This document shows, in pieces, positions 36,301 to 50,800 of a stretch of DNA of 64,000 bases. This stretch comes from Synanceia verrucosa (Eukaryota; Chordata; Actinopteri; Perciformes; Synanceiidae). The DNA lies in NCBI GenBank assembly GCA_029721515.1, contig CM056561.1, forward strand, positions 9,594,501-9,658,500, in the 5' to 3' direction. Under the pieces are notes generated by a model. The model did not search any database. It saw only the letters and a list, made by a program, of their open reading frames with translations, and had not been told where the DNA came from. Position numbers and translations under genes: made by a program. How positions within the stretch are numbered: the first letter of the stretch is position 1; each line of letters starts with the position of its first letter.

Positions 36301-39300
36301 TGAACACGAAGGACTCACTGCATGACTGGCCCTGGACTTCAGTCGCTAATGTGAAATCCATTTCTAATTGTTAAGTAGGTGAAAACAACATGACCAGGTC
36401 CAACCCACTGGAGGCCCTGACAAGGCTTTAACACAAACAACCAACTTCTTCATTTTTTTTTATATTTACTGGATTCCCAAGTTGCTTCTTATCTTAAAGT
36501 GTTACATGAATTTCTAGTTATTGTCAAGGTGAATTAATTAACCCATCCACTAGTTTTTCAGACTCCTCCAAAACATGCTGATATTAAAAAGTGATTTTTC
36601 CGCTGCTTGTAATTGGCCGTTGTGTCACTTTTCCACTGGTTATTTCTACTGACATGGATTTGCAGAGCTGTTAATAAACTCTCCGACACAGCCAGCTTTT
36701 CATAAATGTTTTAATCCTTCATTTCTTTCAACTGGCAGAAGACTTTTTGCTTGTGAGAAACTGAATATTTTCTTGTCTGTGATTTTGTAAGCTTCTAGCA
36801 AGAGTATCTTTCCTGTCCTCTCTGTGTTTTCTCTGAGATTCTAACTTTTCTTTTAACTTACATGGGTTTATCTTCTCTCCCTTCCTTGTAGAGAGTTTTG
36901 AGGTGACCCTCACTGAAGAAGGTGATCTTGGGCTCTTTATTCTGCTTTGTGCTTAGTCGTTATTATTAACCCACTAACGCAACAACAAAAACAACAGCAT
37001 CCACACTTTTACACAGAATATGCCATGCTCCGTAATCTCCCCGTTTGTTTTTTTCTTGATTTTATGTTTTTCTCACCCTCAGTTTTTTGGACTTCCAACA
37101 GCTGGATGAAAAGTGTGATGTGGGGCTGACTGTACTTAGAAATATCTGTGCATGAGACATCCATTGCAGTTTGCAGACCCTAACAGTTTTTCAGCTGTCA
37201 CCAGGAAACAGAAAGCTGCTTTAAAACAGGAGTTTTCAGTCACTTTGCTGCCATTTTGTCCAAACCTTTCTATTTAAAAAAAGGAAAAGAAAAGCCAATT
37301 TTTGACACATTTCACAACCTCTTTAACAACTATTGGAACAAACAATTAACTAGAATTGGTTATTCAAAGAGGACAAAAGCTAAATGTGAACGTCTTCAAG
37401 GCATCCTCCATGTTTCTGGTGCCTCCCTGTCGCCTATCAGATCTATGCAAGTACAGTGACTCCTGTGGACTTTTCTGACATTAAAGTCTTAAACTGAAAG
37501 CTGCTGAGATTGTTAACTAATGCAAACTCTCTCTGCTACAAAGTTTCTGTTGTCACATCTTTGCCTCAGTAGATCTCTTGAGTTAATTCTCCGCCACTAA
37601 TCTCTACCATTAGCATGGCTGCAGTTGTCATTTGATGTGGATGTCAAGCAAGTTGATATTTCTAACCCCAGTTCTCATCCAGTAGCATTTTTGTTTAAAT
37701 ACTGTTACTGTAGCGGTTCAGTTCTCTTATGATTTCAGCTGATTTTGATTCATTTTGCAGTAGTTTTGGGTGAGAGGCGAAATTACACAGACTTTCTTTG
37801 ATTTCACAGTCTTTTTCGGGTTTTGATGATTGAATTGCTGTAACGCTCCTTTGTAAAGAATTATTTTTTTTATTCATTTCATTTGTTTTAATTATTGTTT
37901 TTATCCTACAGTAGGTTATTTTTTTTTAACTAATTACAAATATCTTCACTTGAAATACTATCCTCTGTGTACTTACTTTTTGGGTTTGATTTCATGAATT
38001 TGATTTCCAATATCTTAAGTACCCCTGTGAAATGCCTGTCCATATCTTTTCGGTTTCTGCCTGCATGAATGGATGCAAAGTTTTCAAGTGGCTTGGAAAA
38101 GACACTCCGTCTTCTATGATACTAAATGTCCCACACCCTCCCACCCCAACTCCCCGCTCCAAGTACTCACCCATATGACAGTGCTTTTGGGCTTCCTCCA
38201 CAGACACCACCCACCCCAATCTACAACTCCCTGGCACCCAAAATCTGTGGCTGATCTTTATTTTTTTTTTTTTGGCGTGAATTTATGGTTTGGTTGTGAA
38301 CATTTTTTTTCCCCCATTTGGTCAAACAAAGATTTCACACCTATGTCAGTTATCCTTAGCAAACCATCTTTTGGCTCTTGCCGTGTTCAGGTGAGATTTG
38401 CGGCTTCAGGATCCATGGGCAGAATGTCCCCTTCGAGGCAGTGGTCCTGGACAAGTCCACCGGTGAGGGGGTCATCCGGGCCAAGGACAAGCTGGACTGC
38501 GAGCTGCAGAAGGATCACACCTTCACCATCCAAGCCTATGACTGTGGAGAGGGTCCTGATGGCGCCAACATGAAGAAATCCCACAAGTGAGTCAACTGTC
38601 CACCACTTCAGAAGTGCCTGTAACTCATTTGAACTCTGAGTGTCCAGATTATGTTTGGTTTGACTGCAGTTAAAACCTGATGTATACTTCTGCAGCTGTG
38701 CTCCAGGAATATATAATAGTTCCATATACGTTTGCCCCAACACAGCCCCGCGTTGGAAGAAAACCATGGAAGAGTTAGATGATGGGGGGAGCTCTTGAGC
38801 CTGCAATTACCTCATTGAATGCTAGCCCTTTTATGAAATAGAAAGTGCCTTGTGGGGCCAGACTTTTTGCTAGCTAATTTTTCTAAAAGATGTACTCCGG
38901 TCAGCTTGTTGTGAATTACCATTATTGTTCGTATAGTCATTATTAATATGATCTTAACAACTATTGTGAAATGCAAAATAATATAATTTTGAAAATACAA
39001 CAAAAAATGTGAATAATCAAGAATATGGCAATTCTGCAATTAATCACAATTTGAAAACTCATGCAGACTGAAACACTCTCATATTTCTGTGGAATCATTT
39101 AGGGTGTTTTCACAAATAAATCAAGTGTAACCCCCTCCCAAAAGCTAATTATGACAGTCTAACACAAATTTCCCACAGGGTAAAATGATGAAGTGATGAC
39201 TTTTCGGACACACATGGATGCAAAATTGACTAGTTGGCAGTAAGTCTAGTTATCAAATATGTCTTTGTCTTTCCACAGTGTCCTAACTCAAGCATGTTCC

Positions 39301-42300
39301 TTTCAGGGCCACAGTCCACATCCAGGTGAACGACATCAATGAATATTCACCAGTGTTCAAGGAGAAGTCCTACAAAGCGACCGTTATCGAGGGAAAGAAG
39401 TATGACAGCATCTTGAAGGTGGAGGCAGTAGACGCCGACTGCTCTTTCCAGTTCAGCCAAATCTGCAACTATGAGATCGTGACTCCTGATGTGCCCTTCA
39501 CCATCGACAAAGACGGTAAGAACTGACACCTAGCAGCCTTGTCAGGGAAAGCCGCAGTGCGTGCCTAAGAGCCACGATTTTATTGACACATCGTATCGAT
39601 CTGTGCAAATGCAAGTCTGTCTTTTAGAATTCACAGCAGCTTGTTGCCTTGTGAGACTGACGGTCTCCTTGAAATGTCACCCGAGTTGGTCATTCATGTC
39701 GGATTGGAGGATTATTTGTCTTCATGTCTTGTAAAACCAAATTAGAGATCCAGTGAAAAAAAAAAAGAAATCATAACGAGGCTCAGCCAAGGGAACACAG
39801 ACAGGTGATAATATGAGGAGAACAGTCAGTGTGAAGATGCATGTACGGTTAAGGTGCTTAACTGTGACAGCTAATTAGTGTTAGAGGTGGGAAAAAAGAA
39901 CCCGAGATGAGATCTGATCTCATCCTTTTTTCTTTTAAGCACTTGAATGCTAATCAGACTACACAATGGCATAGTATTAATGATTTCTCAACATAGCATT
40001 TCAAGGAAGAAGGTTAAAATATTACAATGTGACACCCAAAGAGATTCCAATTAATATATTGTGTTTTTAGTTCAGCTTGACGATTGTTCATTTTTGGGCT
40101 TTTTAGTCAAGATTTCTGTTCGCTGATTAAAAATATTTGAAAATTGTGTGCTTTGTTTTGGTGTGCTTATCAGCTCAAAAGGTTTTTTTCTAAATTTCTT
40201 AGCACTGCTGGAGCTTTTGAAATTCAACAAAGCATTGCTGGCACTCTTGCCTTTTTTTTTTTTTTTTTTTGCTTCAACCAGGCTTCATCAAGAACACAGA
40301 GAAACTGAGCTATGGCAAAGAGCGCATGTACAAGCTGACTGTGACCGCCTACGACTGTGGAAAGAACCGCGCCTCCGAGGACGTTCTGGTCAAGATCAGC
40401 GTCAAGCCCACCTGTAAACCCAGCTGGCAAGGTATCAAAGCTCCACTCTGCTTGCTGTAGCTCATCCAACATCACTGATAATGTGTGTCTCTGTGATAAA
40501 TAAACGCAGTCGACCCATGCAGAATCCACACAGGCTGCCATTGTTTATTTTTGTGAAGTTTATTTTACGCCTTTAAGCCACGAGGCCTTTTATCGTTTTT
40601 GAAAGAACTGAAGTACGTCTTAATGAGAAAACACTATTGACTGCTCGGTGCTGTGCTGAAGGACATCTCTTCACTCTTTCCTACCTATGGCTTCGTCTTT
40701 CAGGCTTCAATAAGAGGATTGAATACGAGCCTGGCACGGGTAGCCTGGCCCTTTTCCCCAGCATGCACTTGGAGACCTGTGATGAGCCAATCACGTCCAT
40801 CCGAGCCAACATTGACCTGGAAACCAACCATATTGGGAAGGGCTGCGACCGCGATACCTACTCTGAGAAATCACTGCACAAGCTGTGTGGTAAGTAATTG
40901 TCAGTGGTTATTCTCAGTAGTGTGTCACTGAAATGACTTCTTTGGAATATTTTTTTAAGAAACCCAAGCGTTGAGTGTAATTGCCATCGTTCTTTTTGAT
41001 TGTTTTCTAGGAGCCAGCTCAGGCACCGTGGAGCTGCTACCTGCACCCAGCAGCTCCGCCAACTGGACGGTAGGGCTGCCTACTGATAACGGACATGACA
41101 GCGACCAGGTGTTTGAGTTCAATGGCACACAGGCCATCAAGGTTCCAGAGGGCATGGTGAGCACCAGCTTGAAGGAGCCCTTCACTATCTCAGTGTGGAT
41201 GAGGCATGGCCCCGGGGCCCACGAGAAGGAGACCATCCTCTGCAACTCTGATAAGACAGGTACTGAGGAAGACAAGAGTTGATACCAGTTTGACTTTTAC
41301 TTTCATTGCTTCATGAGTTGAAGTTAGAACTATATAAATAACATAATTAAAGGTCTATTCCACCATTTAAATGTTAACTAAAGGGTAGCTGACCTGCAGC
41401 TACTTTCTTGATACATGACGCCTACATTAACTAAAATATATTTTAGTTCATTTTCATGTTTCTGATGTTGTTGAAGGGTTGTTTAATATTTGTAAAAATA
41501 TGATGGACAAGGTCTGCACAGTTCAGTTTTCAGTCTTCCTTTCTAAGGAATATACATGTTTATTTTATTATATTGTACTGTCAAAAACTACATTGAAGCA
41601 GCTCCAAAAATACATAAAGTATTAGCCATTGTTTAGAGTAGACATGAACTCAGTTATATGAAAAATTACATTAATATATCTGGTGTCAGCTGTCAAGACC
41701 AACATTTAACTCTCTTGGCATTTAAGTGGCATACTCATTATTGCTGCACATAATGGTGTCTGATAATATGCCTCAGATAAAACACAACTGTGTAAGGTCA
41801 GGCTATAAAAAGTGCTGGTGCTGAGCTGGCTGACTTACATGGAAACTTTGTCACCTCTGCCAAGCACTCACTGACCTCTCCATATGTTACCAATTGTGGA
41901 TTTTGCATGTGGTCAAAAGCGTCTTGATCTTATTGACTGTAAATTCTCTGCCGTGATAACTGAGAGACAGCTCAGCAGCTTCTGTTCGACTGCTTATATA
42001 AGACGGATTACATCAGAACGGCTGTGCCCTGGACAGGAAGCTCGCATACCCATGATCTCAGCACCATTCATGACCTCCATTCAACGTAGTATCTGTTTCA
42101 CAGAAACACAAAGTCTCACAAATATTCAGTTCATTTTTTTTTCTGCAGCTGGGTCTTCAGTCCCTGATATTGAGATGTAAGAAATAATTGTTGACATGAT
42201 CCTGTCAGATCTAAAGTGAGAGCCTTCATTTTATTCAGCAAAAAGCAAAGGCTTCTGTGTTTATTGTGTTGACACGCGTAACGCTACATTTGTACATAAT

Positions 42301-44832
42301 ATGTCGAAAAAAATTTGCATCATTTTATATGAAGTGTCTGAAAAATCTCTAAGAAATTAATTAAAATAAGCAAAATTACCAAAGTAGGTTTAACAGGTTA
42401 AACACTACCTACAAAACATGGACATTAGATTTTTTTACTTGACTCATGGTTGTCCCTTAGCATGGATATTAATATTACTGTAGTTTAAAAAAAAAAACAA
42501 TCAGGCCCGAGGCCAGAATCCTATTTCTGAAACATGATATGCTACTGTGTTCCGAAAAGGTGGCCTGTTATTGATGTGATTATCTTAATCAAATGAGAGG
42601 AAGATGCAGCTTTGGAGGTCTGTTGGATGATAACTTCAGCCCATTTAAATTATGCAGACCCACAGTATAACCTGATGATCTCTATTTATAGCGCATGATA
42701 TCATATAACACATAATATTAGGTATTGTAAGCAACTCAGCCTATAGACACTGAGAAAAGGACTTAAAATATTTATTTGATACAAAGAGTGCATGCGTAGA
42801 ATAAATCCTGATTGATTGTATTTTGCTGTTTTTGACCCTCCAGGAAGAAGAGCAATTCTTCCATTTCCAGTTTACTGAGTGGTACAACTTAAGATACAGG
42901 AATTGGTTGTCGTTCTAGTTTCAAAGTGATTTTTTTCAGCAACTGTGAGAACTTGTTGAGGCACATTTGAACATGATGAAATCCGCTGTTGACAAATCCC
43001 AGTAGTAGTTGTATTTCAGAGATGATATTCCTTTAATCATTAGGCACATGGCTACAGGCTTGTGCTTGTACTTTTCAGTGCTTATAACTAATGTATTGCC
43101 CTCTTTGGTGTAGTCATCAGTAAATAAATCACTTAACAAATATATTAGACCACCATTTTGAACAGGAGTGAGGAATTTCAAACTGAATTAACCTTTTTTT
43201 ACCCAAATTTGAGCCAGAACACTGGAATTCTCTGATAAGTTAGAAATTAATTAAGAATAACATAGAACCATTGAAAAAAAATTTTGAATGAAAAGAAGAA
43301 GAATGTAATGAATAACTGTAATTTAGTATCTCAATCAAAAAATAATGTGCTTTACTATTTTTAAATCATGGATAACAAGAATAATTATATTTTATTAAAA
43401 AAAATATTTTGGTAATCAGCAGTACTGTTAATTTAGGGCAGCGGTGGCAAACACCTTACACTGGGTGGTGGTCTGAAAAATTTGACAAGCACTGTATAAC
43501 ACGGTAATACAAACAACACAGGAGTTTTCTCTATGTTACTGTGTTGTAGTTGCTTTTTTGCCTCTCATAGCCTCTGCAGAAGATTGAGCAGTACTAATAC
43601 ATGTCCTCTTTTGACTCTTCTTTCGCATCATGCTTGTCCCTGTCATATCCTCTGCTGCAGACATGAACAGACATCACTACTCGCTGTACGTCCACAACTG
43701 CAGACTGATCCTCCTCCTGCGCCAGGACCCATCAGAGGCAGAGAACTATAAACCAGCCGAGTTTCACTGGAAACTCGACCAGGTGAGCTGCTCCTAATAC
43801 AGCGCTTTGAGTTCAGAGTGCGGAGAATGATTGAGTCAGAATGATTTCAGCTTTTTGTTCCCCCTTCTTGCTCTTCACAGGTGTGTGACAAAGAGTGGCA
43901 TCACTATGTGCTGAATGTGGAGTTTCCCACCGTGTCCCTGTTTGTGGATGGAACTACCTTTGAGCCCTTCCTGGTTACAGAGGACTACCCACTGCACTCC
44001 TCCAAGATTGAATCTCAGCTCACCATTGGGGCCTGCTGGCAAGGTAAACTCTACTTTACATGTTTTGGAGCAATACTTGTAAAATGAAATGAGCCAAAAT
44101 TCTCAGCCAGTGGCACAAATACATTGTAAAGCAAGATGTCAAATCTCTCCCATGTAGTGTTTCTTTAACATTTTGGTGGCTAAAATAGTAAAAAAAGGTT
44201 ATTACATTTCCTAACTAGAGCTTGTGTAAAACTGTAGCGTGCATGTTATTTTATTAACTCTTTGTTAGATTCTCAAATAATGCACCATGGCATACGTATT
44301 TAGCATCTGAATCTCTGCTGCTGATCCTCAACCTTCCTTCCTCTTTCTCCTTGCTCTCTTGTTTCTGTCCTTTACAGACAACTCAGGACATGACAATGAC
44401 ACTGAGTCAGTCTCTGAGTCCACTTCAGGTTGCTTAAATCTTTCCCTTACTCCTTACAAATGCGCTCATGTGTCCACAATGTCCCACCACGCTAACTGTA
44501 TCCTCATATCATTTCGACTAGAATGATTCTCACCCATTCTAGATGCAGAAAGAGTTTTTTTCCTATTTGTTCAGAGCATGATACAGTATTGATGAGTGTG
44601 ACTTTAATGCTGCCTGTATCATTTTATTTTTCCACACCCGTTCTCCTCATTTTTCATTTATACACTCCTCTCACTGCAGCAGATAGTTTTTTCAACACAA
44701 CCTGATACACCTGAGTAGAAATAGACATATAATGAACACAAAACTCTGACCTGGCTGCAGCAGCTCTTCTTTCAGAACATGACCTTTTGGTCAGAAGCAG
44801 TCACTCCTCCATATCAGATAACAGAGCCAGAG

Positions 44833-44895
<63 letters not shown>

Positions 44896-47800
44896 TTATG
44901 ACTGTGTGACCTTGAGATGCAGAGTTCCAGGAGTGTCTCTGACTCTGCAGTGGTGCAGATTCACACTCATTATGGTTCAGAGGAAGACACATTCTGTCAC
45001 CTCATTCAGCGGGATTGATGCACCTCACAGCACAGTATGGAAAGAGTTATTGCATTCAATGTCCAAGGATAATTATTCTGTGTATTCTGAGCATTTTGCA
45101 GTCCTCAAAATGGTTCCATTATGTTGTGAAATAAGAGGAGTCACTAGCTTAGATAATCCTTTCTTTGAGTTTCTTTTTCTTTCTGTTTATGTTCTTTTTG
45201 TTCCACACTAAAGGCTTTCACATACCAGGGGCATTTTTTTTTTCTGTGCAATTAATTCACGTCACCATATTTTTTTGAGCTCTTATTTTTGTCATAAATT
45301 TTGTTACACTGAACATGAATATTATGTGGCGAGTAAGAAATGGAATAAGGTGGATTTTTCTGAGCTTTTTCTCTGTCAACCATTCATGCTGTGCTGAACA
45401 GAGATATAACATAGAGACTCCATAGTCCAAGCCAACAGGACAAACTTCATTATTTGCAAACATTACTAATACTTGATCCACTCTTCCCATACTGACTTTC
45501 ACAATAAAAGCCTGTTTATCAGATGAAAGTTCCCTTCAGGGGTTTTTGCTTAAGCGAAGCTCAGTAAGATAGCTTACAGCTGGTCAGGCTCCATAACAGT
45601 TTACCTCAGACAGACTGTCAGACTCTGCTCTTGGTTTTCTCCAGATAGTTTGTCCTCCTTTGTCTGTACAAATCTATACAAGTCCACTACTGAAAAAGAT
45701 TACCAAATGTCTTAAATTTGCATCACTGTCTGTGTTAATTTTTTTGACAGGTGAGTATGTAGCATTTTTGCGTCATTAATTTGTCACGCTCCCGGTGTGT
45801 AAAGGCTTTAAGGCAGAGGTTCACTGTGTTAATGCAGATGTTGCATGTGCGTGTAAGGGGTGTATATGCTCATCCATCATCCTCCTGTCTCCCTCCTCCT
45901 CCGGCCCTGCAAGGACGCACATACTAACTTGCATGAACGCCATTCACGGCAACACATTGAGCCAGCATGTTTGAATCACCAGTCCAGAAACGGTGAAGTC
46001 TGCTGAGTGTACACAAGAGTAATTGCTTTTTTTTCTATGTGTGTGTTACTGTTATCGTCTCCTCTTCACTATCCTGACATGCCCAGGCGGAAACGCTCGA
46101 ATGGCTCAGTTTTTCCGGGGCAACCTAGCGGGGCTGATGATCCGCTCTGGCAAGCTGGAGAACAAGAAAGTGATTGACTGTTTGTACACCTGCAAGGAAG
46201 GGCTGGACGTGCAGCTGCCTGAGGAGGTAGCTTCATCTGTCAAGGTGAGGTGAAAGAAAAATGTAATATGAATTAAACTTATATCAGCTAGAAATTGACT
46301 ATTTCCGTTGTATGGTTAATATTGACAGGTTCCCTGAACAAGGGTGCAAGTACATTGTGTGGTTATGACTGAAACTACACTACTACTGGTTACGTTTTAT
46401 TTAGGACTGTCGAAATCAGCGCGTTAACACAATTAAACGGCATTAATGTCTGCGTCCAACTGCCCAAAATGCATTGCCAGAAGCGTGCTGGCAGGTCATG
46501 AAGCAGAACTCCATTCAAAAAAAAATCAAGGAAACTAACAATACAGTCATAACTAACAATCAAATATGCTGACAAAATTAGATGAACCATCTTTCTGTCC
46601 AAGCTTCTCCTGTAATTCAACAAACAATCCACCAAAGAGTATTGTTAAAGTATTGATTTATGACGTGAAATGGATGAAAAGGAAAAGTGAAAGAGACATC
46701 CTTTTCAAAATCACAGCGCTTATAAGATCATTAACTTCGATAGCCCTAGTTTTATTAATAGCTAAATATCAGCCTGACGGCACACGTGAACACATTTTGG
46801 GAGTATGTATGGCATTAGACAGTCTTGCCTTAAATCACACAGTCTGTGACCTTGGTTTCTTGTTTCAGGTTGAGTTCAACCCCAATCAGTCCTCTCTGAC
46901 TGTGGAGGGAGACGACATTGATGCCTTCGACAAGGTCATGCAGCACATCTCCTACTTGAACTCCCGCCAGTTCCCGACCCCTGGCATTAGGCACCTTCGC
47001 ATCTCCACCACTGTCAAGTAAGTAGCAGAAGCCAAAAATAAGTCACCTCATCTGTCAGTCAGCAGCAGCTCCAGCGTTTGTGAAACAGGTTCTTTCTGCC
47101 TGATAGACATTCAGAGAGGGTTCATCTCCCTGCTATAAATGTAAGGATGGTCTCATGGAGTGAAAGAAAAGTCAAGAGGTTTTCCTGATTTCCATAACAA
47201 AGAGAGCAAACATCAGGGTTTAGGTATGAGACGAGCTGCATTTTGTTTTTCACTTCTCTTTGATGTTGATTTTTCCATAACAGCGATGCACTCAGAGGAT
47301 GAATGACAAAAGTGGATTACATTTACAGTTGATGTATAGAAGGAATGTGTTAAGGTTTCTGCTGAGTCTACTCTAAGATCAGTTCCAGCTAGTGTTGCAG
47401 TTTAATATTGCTTTTTATTTACATATGCACAAATATGCCTCAACACAGTCAGTGGCGTGCATAGACTTTTTGGGCAAGGGAGGATCGAAAAGGAAAAATA
47501 TGGCACCTACAGAGCATTGTTGCCACTGAACGCAACAGGGCATTTTATCACGATTTAACCGCCCAAGAGAGCAGTTTAATATGTTTTGCCAACCAGGGGG
47601 CAACAATTAGGCCACGAAGGTGGGCGACCACCCCAGTGCACACCACTGAACACAGTTGTATTGGGTGGACAGAGCAGAGTTTCTCTCTGTGAGGGCACCT
47701 TTCCATTAGGGCTGGGTGACATGGCCTAAAATTTATATTGTGGTATAATTTGGACCATAGACGGTAGACGGTATATATCACGGGATACTTTGGTATGTAA

Positions 47801-50800
47801 ATTAATAGGGCTGACCCAAAAAATTTGAATCTTCTGATTTCAAAAAAAAAAAAAGTCAAACCTTCTGCCTTTTTTCCTCTGTGGTTTTCACTCACTAGCT
47901 ACAGAAAAGAGCAAACATGTCCAAGAAGTCATCAGATGTGTGGCTGCACTTTAAAATATCCCCCGATAGCCCATTGTGTAATTAAAAAAAGAAAAGAAAA
48001 AACTCCGACAAGGAAATGGAAAGCCTGACGCGCAATGGTGCGCTCCCCCATCACACATCACCCGCCGCCAGAAACTGTTGATACTGTTTTTTTTACATAA
48101 AACTATGCATTTTAATGATATTTTTGACAATCCCTGATCACCCTGAATTTAGAGGTATCCTGCCGTCTCCTCCTCCAAGTCTCTGTCTGTCTGTTGCGCT
48201 GTGTAGGCTGTCTGACGGTGCAGCTGGACTGAACCATTTTACGTAAATAGAGGGGGAGGGCGTTGAGAAATATTTCCACAACAATCCCGGACAGCGTCGC
48301 GACCACAATCATTTTAACTTGTTAAAAAAATGGCTATATTCAACACAAACAGTGCAGCAACACACAGAGTAGAACATAACTTTTGTTGGAAGTCACAGTT
48401 ACTCCACACATCTTGCAAACAATTTTTTTTCTGCTCCACATCCGACTTTTTAAAACCAAATCACGGATGTCCTTCTCCGCTGTCTATGTGCTTGCAGCCA
48501 TTCTCACTGTGAGGCAGGTGTGATGACGTCATCAACGGTAGGACAGTACGGGAATCTCTACCGTGGGCCACATTTTCTACCGTCTACCGCAAATACCGCC
48601 TATACTGCGCAGCCCTACTTTCCATGCATCTAAATAAATGTAGAGAAAGCACTGTAATAAGCAACCTATAATGAGAAATTATCCTTTTTTTTCTTTGTGA
48701 GCTTTTACGCCTTGTTTTTTGTTCATTTTCTTCCTGGAAGAGAGCATAGTATTTCTTAGTACTTACACATCCAAAACTGCAAACAATTACTCCTGAATAG
48801 AGTTTCAAAAATTGCCCCTCAGCCATTTCTATCAAACTAATTCACTACTTTGTGGCTTTTAGAGATTCTCAAGTTGTAATCTTCCTGGTTGGTAAGACTT
48901 ATTTTCTTACCTGTTGTTGAAGTCCTGAAAGCCTGAGTATAAATGATGGGAGTACACAAACCAAACACCCCACACATAAACTGGTATTTTGAATGTGAAT
49001 GAATGTTTAGGAATTTCTGGGTTGTTTGCCAGTTTCACTGATTGTGTTGTGTCTACACAGCCTTGGGCAAAATGAATCAATTAATAGTTAATTTACATTA
49101 TTTATGATTGATGAGTTTCATCATTCTTTTTCACTCACATTTGAGCCATCGTATACTTGTTAATTGTCGTTTAATTTGATCCTGAATTGTGAAGCACTAT
49201 GTCGGTTTCTGTTTCTGAGGTTTAATAATAACTTCCTCCATGATTGAGATTTATGAAACAGAAAGAGGCGTTTGTGCAGCTTAATACATCAGACATAAAG
49301 AATGTTTATGAATATTTCTCTTTGTGCACACAGTCTTGATGCTCTGTGTTTTATGTTGTGCACAGTTGCCTTAATTCTAAATAAATAAACTTGACTTGCA
49401 TTTCGTAATGAATCTACAGACTTTCATGCATCTGTCCCACAAATTTGTTCTCTTTCATGTGTCATGTTTGTTCTGAAGATGTAACAGTCCGTCTGAGTGT
49501 TTTGTCTTTCCCCGTCACCCTGCCTGAACCACACACTGTACATTAGATCATGGAACCAGCAACTTAATCATAAAAAATATTCAAGATCCAGGTTTCCAGA
49601 TATTCAAACTTAAATCTTCCCACAGATGCTTCAACGAGGAGTCCTGCGTAACAGTGCCAGATGCTGAAGGTTACGTGATGGTGCTGCAGCCCGAGGAGCC
49701 CAAGATCAGCCTGAGCGGCATCGACCACTTTGCCCGCAGTGCTGCTGAATTCGAGAGCCAGGAAGGCGTGACGCTGTTCCCCGAGCTTCGCATCGTAAGC
49801 ACCATCACCCGGGAAGTAGAGGCTGACACAGATACTGAAGTACCAGAGGGAACTGACGATGACCCTACAGGTGAGAGAAATGCTCATATGCCCCCTACAT
49901 TGACTCCAGATAACATTACAGGGGATTGTAGATGTGACTTGGTTATATACACTGAATTCTCCCTCAAAACCACCACAAATGTAATCTAACTCGCAGTCCG
50001 GTGCCTGAATGTACAGTTGATAGGGATGTACAGTAGCAGGTGACTGTGAGGATTATGCCTAGAGCCCAAAGGGATTGGACAGAGCCAGGGAGAAGAGACA
50101 TGAGTTGTTTACGACTGTATGGGAGGGGCAGTGACCGGCCAGCCATCTGTTAGGCGCGTGTATGGCCAAAGACAATAGACGTGACACAGTTACAGGCAGA
50201 TACAGTGTCCTGTGGTGAACAGCAGGCCATATGGGACAAAAGGGCTTACAGAGATCTGTTGCTATTACCTGCATTACCCTGCCCCGCCCTGCCAACAGAG
50301 ATGTCACAGAGTCGATGACTAAGAATCACTTAATAGCGGCCTCTGCAGAGTCAAAGGGTGCAAGCTGTATGTACATGGAATATTGTTTCACAAGAAAAAA
50401 GAAGAAGACAGGCTGCATCAGCTGGACTATTAAAAGATAGCAAATTAGAAATATTATTTAAAATGGCTTTCATTTGTATTTGAGTTTCTGCACAACTTTC
50501 CATGTTTTACAATTCTATTTTTAAACAAATAAAAGATATGTTATTAAACACTGAACATGGAATATTTTCTGTTCATAACACTGTGGTCAATAACTGCTCC
50601 TGATTTCTTAGAACGGGTTAAAAGCAGGTCAGAACTAATTTAATAAACTTCATTGTCAATGAAGTTTAAATGAATAATTAATTAAATTCAGTTTAAGTGG
50701 CATGGAGTACTTAGGTTTACCTGCTGTATTGACTATAGTCAATCGACTCAGGTTGGGTTGTGTTATCATCGAGTATCAGTTTTGCATTATCTTCCTCTTA

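Larger units (their letters stand above)
47018..49625 (+). other. clstn1: clstn1 intron 13
   Basis: 2.6 kb, of which 1.1 kb is two hAT-type insertions separated by 58 bases. 48626-49625 has nothing recognised. Confidence 0.85.
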
